Of a DNA stretch of 64,000 nucleotides, positions 60,510 to 64,000 are shown piece after piece. The first letter of the stretch is position 1. Every line of letters begins with the position of its first letter. The stretch is taken from NCBI GenBank assembly GCA_013368315.1, contig JAACJM010000028.1, positions 248,001 to 312,000 of the forward strand, in the 5' to 3' direction. Origin of the DNA: Tetrapyrgos nigripes (taxonomy: Eukaryota; Basidiomycota; Agaricomycetes; Agaricales; Campanellaceae). The notes under the pieces were generated by a model that saw nothing but the letters and a program-made list of their open reading frames with translations, ran no database searches and was not told the DNA's origin. The position numbers and the translations under genes were made by a program.

Positions 60510-62199
60510 CTAGGATATATTGGTTGCATAGGCTGAAGGATGATGCAGCTCTTCCACTCGATTATTCAGCCTCTGGAGCATATCTAGAATTTGACGCTGC
60601 GATAAATTTTCTGTACTGCCTATAGCTTGACTCTGAGGCTGCTGTGCCGCAGTGCGAGCTGGTATTTCTGTGAGGCTACTTGCACTCTCAGTGGCCTCAG
60701 AAACCTGAATCTGGTGCGAGGATTTGGTGAAAGGAGAGCTACCGATATGATCGCTATTGGTGGTGGTATCCTGGTGCGAGGGAAATGGAGTCGAGGCAGC
60801 GTCCTCCAAGCTGTCAGTTTGTGAGTAATGCTTGAGAAACGGAGTGGGTGCAAGGTTAGCACTGGGTACTCCAGGGAAACCTGCAAGAGACGGACTTTTG
60901 AGTCAAATTCTAGCGCCAACTGGAAATCGACATACTATTTTGTCGAACAGGCAAAGTAGGTGCATAAAGCTGTCTGTCCTTCCTTTTTCTGCGACGAAGG
61001 AAAAGCACCACAGCCGCTATCACCAATCCAAGTCCAAGCACTGAACCTATCACAGCACCTGCAATGACTCCAGTTGACAACTTATTATCATTGTCTGTTT
61101 GCGGTGTATCCACCCCGCTCGATCCAGTGTTGGCGGGACCCGAAATCCCTGAGCTTGCAGTGACTTTTTCAGGGACCACACTTGTCGAGGAATTCAGAAA
61201 CTGAAAATTTGGTCTATAAGTGAAGCCCTGGATATCAAGGACCTGGGATTCGCTAAGCGATAGGAGCTGTATGCTGACCGAGTGGTTTGTCGCATCGTTG
61301 TCAAAAGGAAAGTTGAACAGAGGGTGATAAAGCTCGACAGCACCAGCGATAGCACCTTCCCGATCAGCGCGATCCTGTATTGTGGAAACGGTGATTTGCT
61401 GGGATCGTTGGCCATCAACTGTGACGAAAAGGGTGATATTTCCACCAGCAGTGTGATTAAGGATAGACAATGCGGTGAAGTTACTTCCTGGTTTACGAGG
61501 TTCTTACCATCAAGAGCTTTACCATGAAAGCATGAAGCCACTCACCTGCAAAAGTGAAGTCTACATGATCCCCTCTCGTAGACGTTCCCTGAGTGCTGTT
61601 GCCTGTTTCTGCGGATCCTCGTTCCAACCATTCTCCAGTGAATTGTATTGCAGGATCGGTATGGTTGGCATATAACAATTGGTTGGTGACATCCGTATTG
61701 GGCCCAGGCGTAATCAATGCATAGTCCACTATCGCGAGCAGGTTGAACTGACTGGTGTCAATATGGATGTTATGACTTCCTTCATCCAAGTTTTGTACGT
61801 CGAACAGAAGATTTTTGGGTTCGAAATTCTTCAGTTTAACGGTCTGATTGGCCCCATCATCTACCGAAACGATAAGGGTACAATTGTCGAAGCAACCGGT
61901 CTGACCCATGATTGTCGCGCCAGTGCCTGTATCCAAATAGGTCATCAATACTGAGAGGTCAATAGTTCAATTCTCATACCGAAAAACGTGAGGTTGACTG
62001 CAGGGCCGGAATTGAAACCAGCTTCAGTATCTTCATTCTGGGTGATCGTTTGGTTGTACGTAGTAAATAGTGAATCCTGCTCGGGCAACCACTGGCCTGA
62101 TCCTCCATTCGGCTCGCTTTGGCCCACAAAGGTGAAGAAGTTGATCTTTCCTGGAGACGCCTGATCGTCCAGAATGATGAGAGGAGCAGTATTAGGCAT
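60510..62199 (-). CDS. Single-pass membrane protein with two beta-rich outer domains (tandem paralogue B)
   Basis: Second tandem copy, same strand and same architecture as 58386-60177. It starts MPNTAPLIILDDQASPGKIN at 62199, and unit one includes VDYALITPGPNTDVTNQLLY. Unit two includes GEWLERGSAETGNSTQGTST, VDFTFAGSNFTALSILNHTA, GGNITLFVTVDGQRSQQITV and HPLFNFPFDNDATNHSVSIQ. The membrane helix is STGVIAGAVIGSVLGLGLVI with RRRKRKDRQ after it. The cytosolic tail is different in most of its length but ends LNNRVEELHHPSAYATNIS, nearly the same as paralogue A. A longer start (62373) is open upstream in frame, but the paralogue's start argues for 62199. N-glycosylation sites are frequent. About four introns at matching places in both copies, indicating duplication of an intron-containing gene. 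Confidence 0.82.
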
Positions 62200-63264
62200 C
62201 TTGTATGGCTTAGTCTGGAAGGAGTGCAGAAGAAACGTACCTCTTCGAGCTGTTGCACCTGCCATACTAATGTTTCTCACCGAGCCATCTTTCGTGATGG
62301 CTCTTCCCGTAATGAATTGCCAGATGTCTATCCCGTTGCCAAGTCCCGTTGCAGTCAAAGCTGTCTTCGACAAATTTCAAGATGCAGTATTGTTGTCTGG
62401 CCACGCAAGACCATCATCATTTCGGGACTGAATCTAGAAAGATTACGGATTATTACAACTTGCATGAAGTTTCAGCGCCTCTACTTACCCCCAAGGTTGC
62501 CAAGGTTGACCCGTTTGTTCTATGTTTGACGAGAATACTAGAGAGGCGCATGAGAGGCGATTGTTTGACAACGGCGTCAGTATGCACTCTGTTTTGGCAC
62601 TGCACCGTGCACGCGTCAACTTCCTTGCTTTCTGCCTGCAGCCTCTGGGTACTCCTGCGTATGATTCACATGCATCTCAGACGGAAAAGCAAGCATCCGG
62701 GAGGAGTTTCCCAGGACATCAACGTGTGAGTAGTGACGGGAAAAATGTGGAGAAACAATATTGTGTCTTCCTACTAACTGGCTTGGCGGGTGGATAGACC
62801 TTCAGTGAATATGGAAGGTCGTACCTTGATTTGGCCTTGACCGTACCTATACGCAAGACTTCTTCAAGAACCGTCCGGCAGGTTATACTATAGGCTATTA
62901 TGGGTTGAAGAGCTCCATGAGGTACTTGGACGAAGCCTCTCCTTCTTAGTTCAAGAACTGACGAAGAACTTCCTCATCGCATTCCAAATTACTGTCTCAC
63001 ATGTAAACGTGCTCGTAGATACAACGAGATTTGTCCCTCAAGCTTGTGAAAACTTGCAAATGGTCATGCAGCTCTGTCCGAATACCCCGTCCCAAACCAG
63101 TTCTCATGACGGGTTGACCATGCAGCCAATATTCCAAGCCAGTCACAAGAACACCTCTAGCAACGAGATTTGGACGCGACAATATTATATCTCATTTGAC
63201 TCGAGATATAAAAGCTGTCTCACAGAATCGTTCCAAGTAGTTGCGCTTGCTATCATCCCTCAAC
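62200..63264. promoter_or_regulatory. Divergent intergenic region between membrane paralogue B and cutinase
   Basis: About 1.1 kb containing the promoters of two genes transcribed apart. The last 70 bp before the cutinase ATG contain ATATAAAAG (63206-63214), a plausible TATA box about 50 bp upstream of the start. Other frames are unsupported. Confidence 0.5.
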
Positions 63265-64000
63265 ATGTTCAAGTCTCTCCTTCCCTTCGTCACTGTGATA
63301 GGTCTTGTCGCCTCCGGCCTAGCCGCACCTGTCGAGGAACTCGAGAGGCGTCAGTCTTGCGCCGACGTTATTGTCATCTATGCTCGGGGTACCACTCAAC
63401 AATCTCCAATTGGTGATCCTGCATCGGTAAGAACTGTCTTTTATTGCATTCGCTTTGGACAAATTTCAACCACCAATACCTAGGTCGGCGCACTTTTGAA
63501 AGACGATCTGGCGACCGCTCTCGGTTCACGTTCCCTTTCCTTCCGAGGTGTCGATTATCCTGCCTCGATCGCTGGATTCCTTGAGGGAGGTGATCCTGCC
63601 GGCTCCCGACAGATGGCAGCAGACGTCAGCTTTTCTATCTAATTTATATACATCTGAACCTGCTGACGATGCTATGAAAACTCTGCAGATAACTAGTGCT
63701 GCCAGTTCTTGCCCTAACGTGCGTAGAAATCCTGAACTCTTCCCCAAACGACAAGGATTGACTGAGTTCGTGTACTATAGGCCAAAATTGTATCCTCTGG
63801 TTACAGCCAAGGTGGCCAACTCGTTCACAACTCTGCTGCAATGCTTTCTGCATCTGTTCTTGCTCGTATCAATGCCGTAGTGATCTTCGTACGTCCTTCT
63901 CACAAATCTCATCTTCTCCACATTCTGATTTATTCGTATCTTGCCGCAGGGTGACCCAAAGAGAGACCAAGCAATCTCTGGAATCTCAGCTAGCGAGATC
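63265..64000 (+). CDS. Cutinase (CE5 family), truncated by the window edge
   Basis: Secreted serine esterase that hydrolyses cutin or related polyesters and acetylated polysaccharides. Signal peptide MFKSLLPFVTVIGLVASGLA, then APVEELERRQ with a dibasic RR site that could be a Kex2 cleavage point. The mature protein starts SCADVIVIYARGTTQQSPIG, the family start block with the oxyanion-hole region. Splicing gives VGALLKDDLATALGSRSLSF, RGVDYPAS and, after two more introns, SCPNAKIV SSGYSQGGQLVHNSAAM. G-Y-S-Q-G contains the nucleophile Ser. NAVVIFGDPKRDQAISGI follows; the catalytic Asp and His region lies beyond the end of the window. The first four introns are canonical. An ATATAAAAG box is about 50 bp upstream. 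Confidence 0.9.

Overview
The window looks like nuclear DNA of a filamentous basidiomycete, most likely an Agaricomycete. Nearly every gene is split by many short GT-AG introns (about 45-75 nt). Single-copy eukaryotic housekeeping genes (ribosomal protein L27, cohesin SCC3, NMD factor UPF3, a Pumilio protein) lie among families typical of mushroom-forming fungi: KRE9/KNH1-like GPI proteins, a GH128 glucanase, a HET-domain gene, Zn2Cys6 and bHLH regulators, and single-pass surface proteins. No rRNA, clear tRNA, CRISPR array or complete transposon is visible. All functions are read from motifs by eye. Exon borders were inferred by hand, so small border errors are possible.

Layout: (1) 0-7 kb: RPL27 (minus) and cohesin SCC3 (plus) share a 251-bp divergent promoter. 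(2) 7-13 kb: a very long Ser/Pro-rich protein with a coiled-coil block resembling the Uds1 septation family, carrying one apparent single-base frameshift. (3) 15.9-17.6 kb: a MoCF/CinA-type molybdopterin-binding-domain protein. (4) 19.2-21.2 kb: a broken HET-domain gene with an N-terminal C2H2-like finger, an in-frame stop, and a degenerate second copy of its tail. (5) 21.6-33.7 kb: a surface and regulation neighbourhood with two KRE9/KNH1-like GPI proteins, a membrane-tailed cupin, a Zn2Cys6 regulator, a bHLH regulator and a secreted GH128 enzyme. A 99-bp foldback element flanked by TA sits in its middle. (6) 36-43 kb: a Pumilio-family RNA-binding protein and an MFS transporter of the Dal5/allantoate type, convergent. 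(7) 44-58 kb: a Ser/Pro-rich protein with unexplained frame changes, UPF3, a WH1+CRIB protein, and an unrecognised conserved-looking protein. (8) 58-62 kb: two tandem paralogous type-I-like membrane proteins with a strongly conserved C-terminal tail. (9) 63.3 kb to the end: a cutinase cut off by the window edge.

No dedicated metabolic cluster is evident. The shared theme is growth and cell surface: septation and actin polarity (Uds1-like, WH1-CRIB), wall glucan (KRE9-like, GH128), surface receptors or adhesins (tandem membrane pair) and external polymer attack (cutinase). The most unusual items are the C2H2-HET fusion pseudogene with its duplicated tail, the near-perfect TA-flanked foldback element, the split WH1 domain joined to a CRIB motif without a VCA tail, and the constant C-terminal tail of the tandem membrane proteins.
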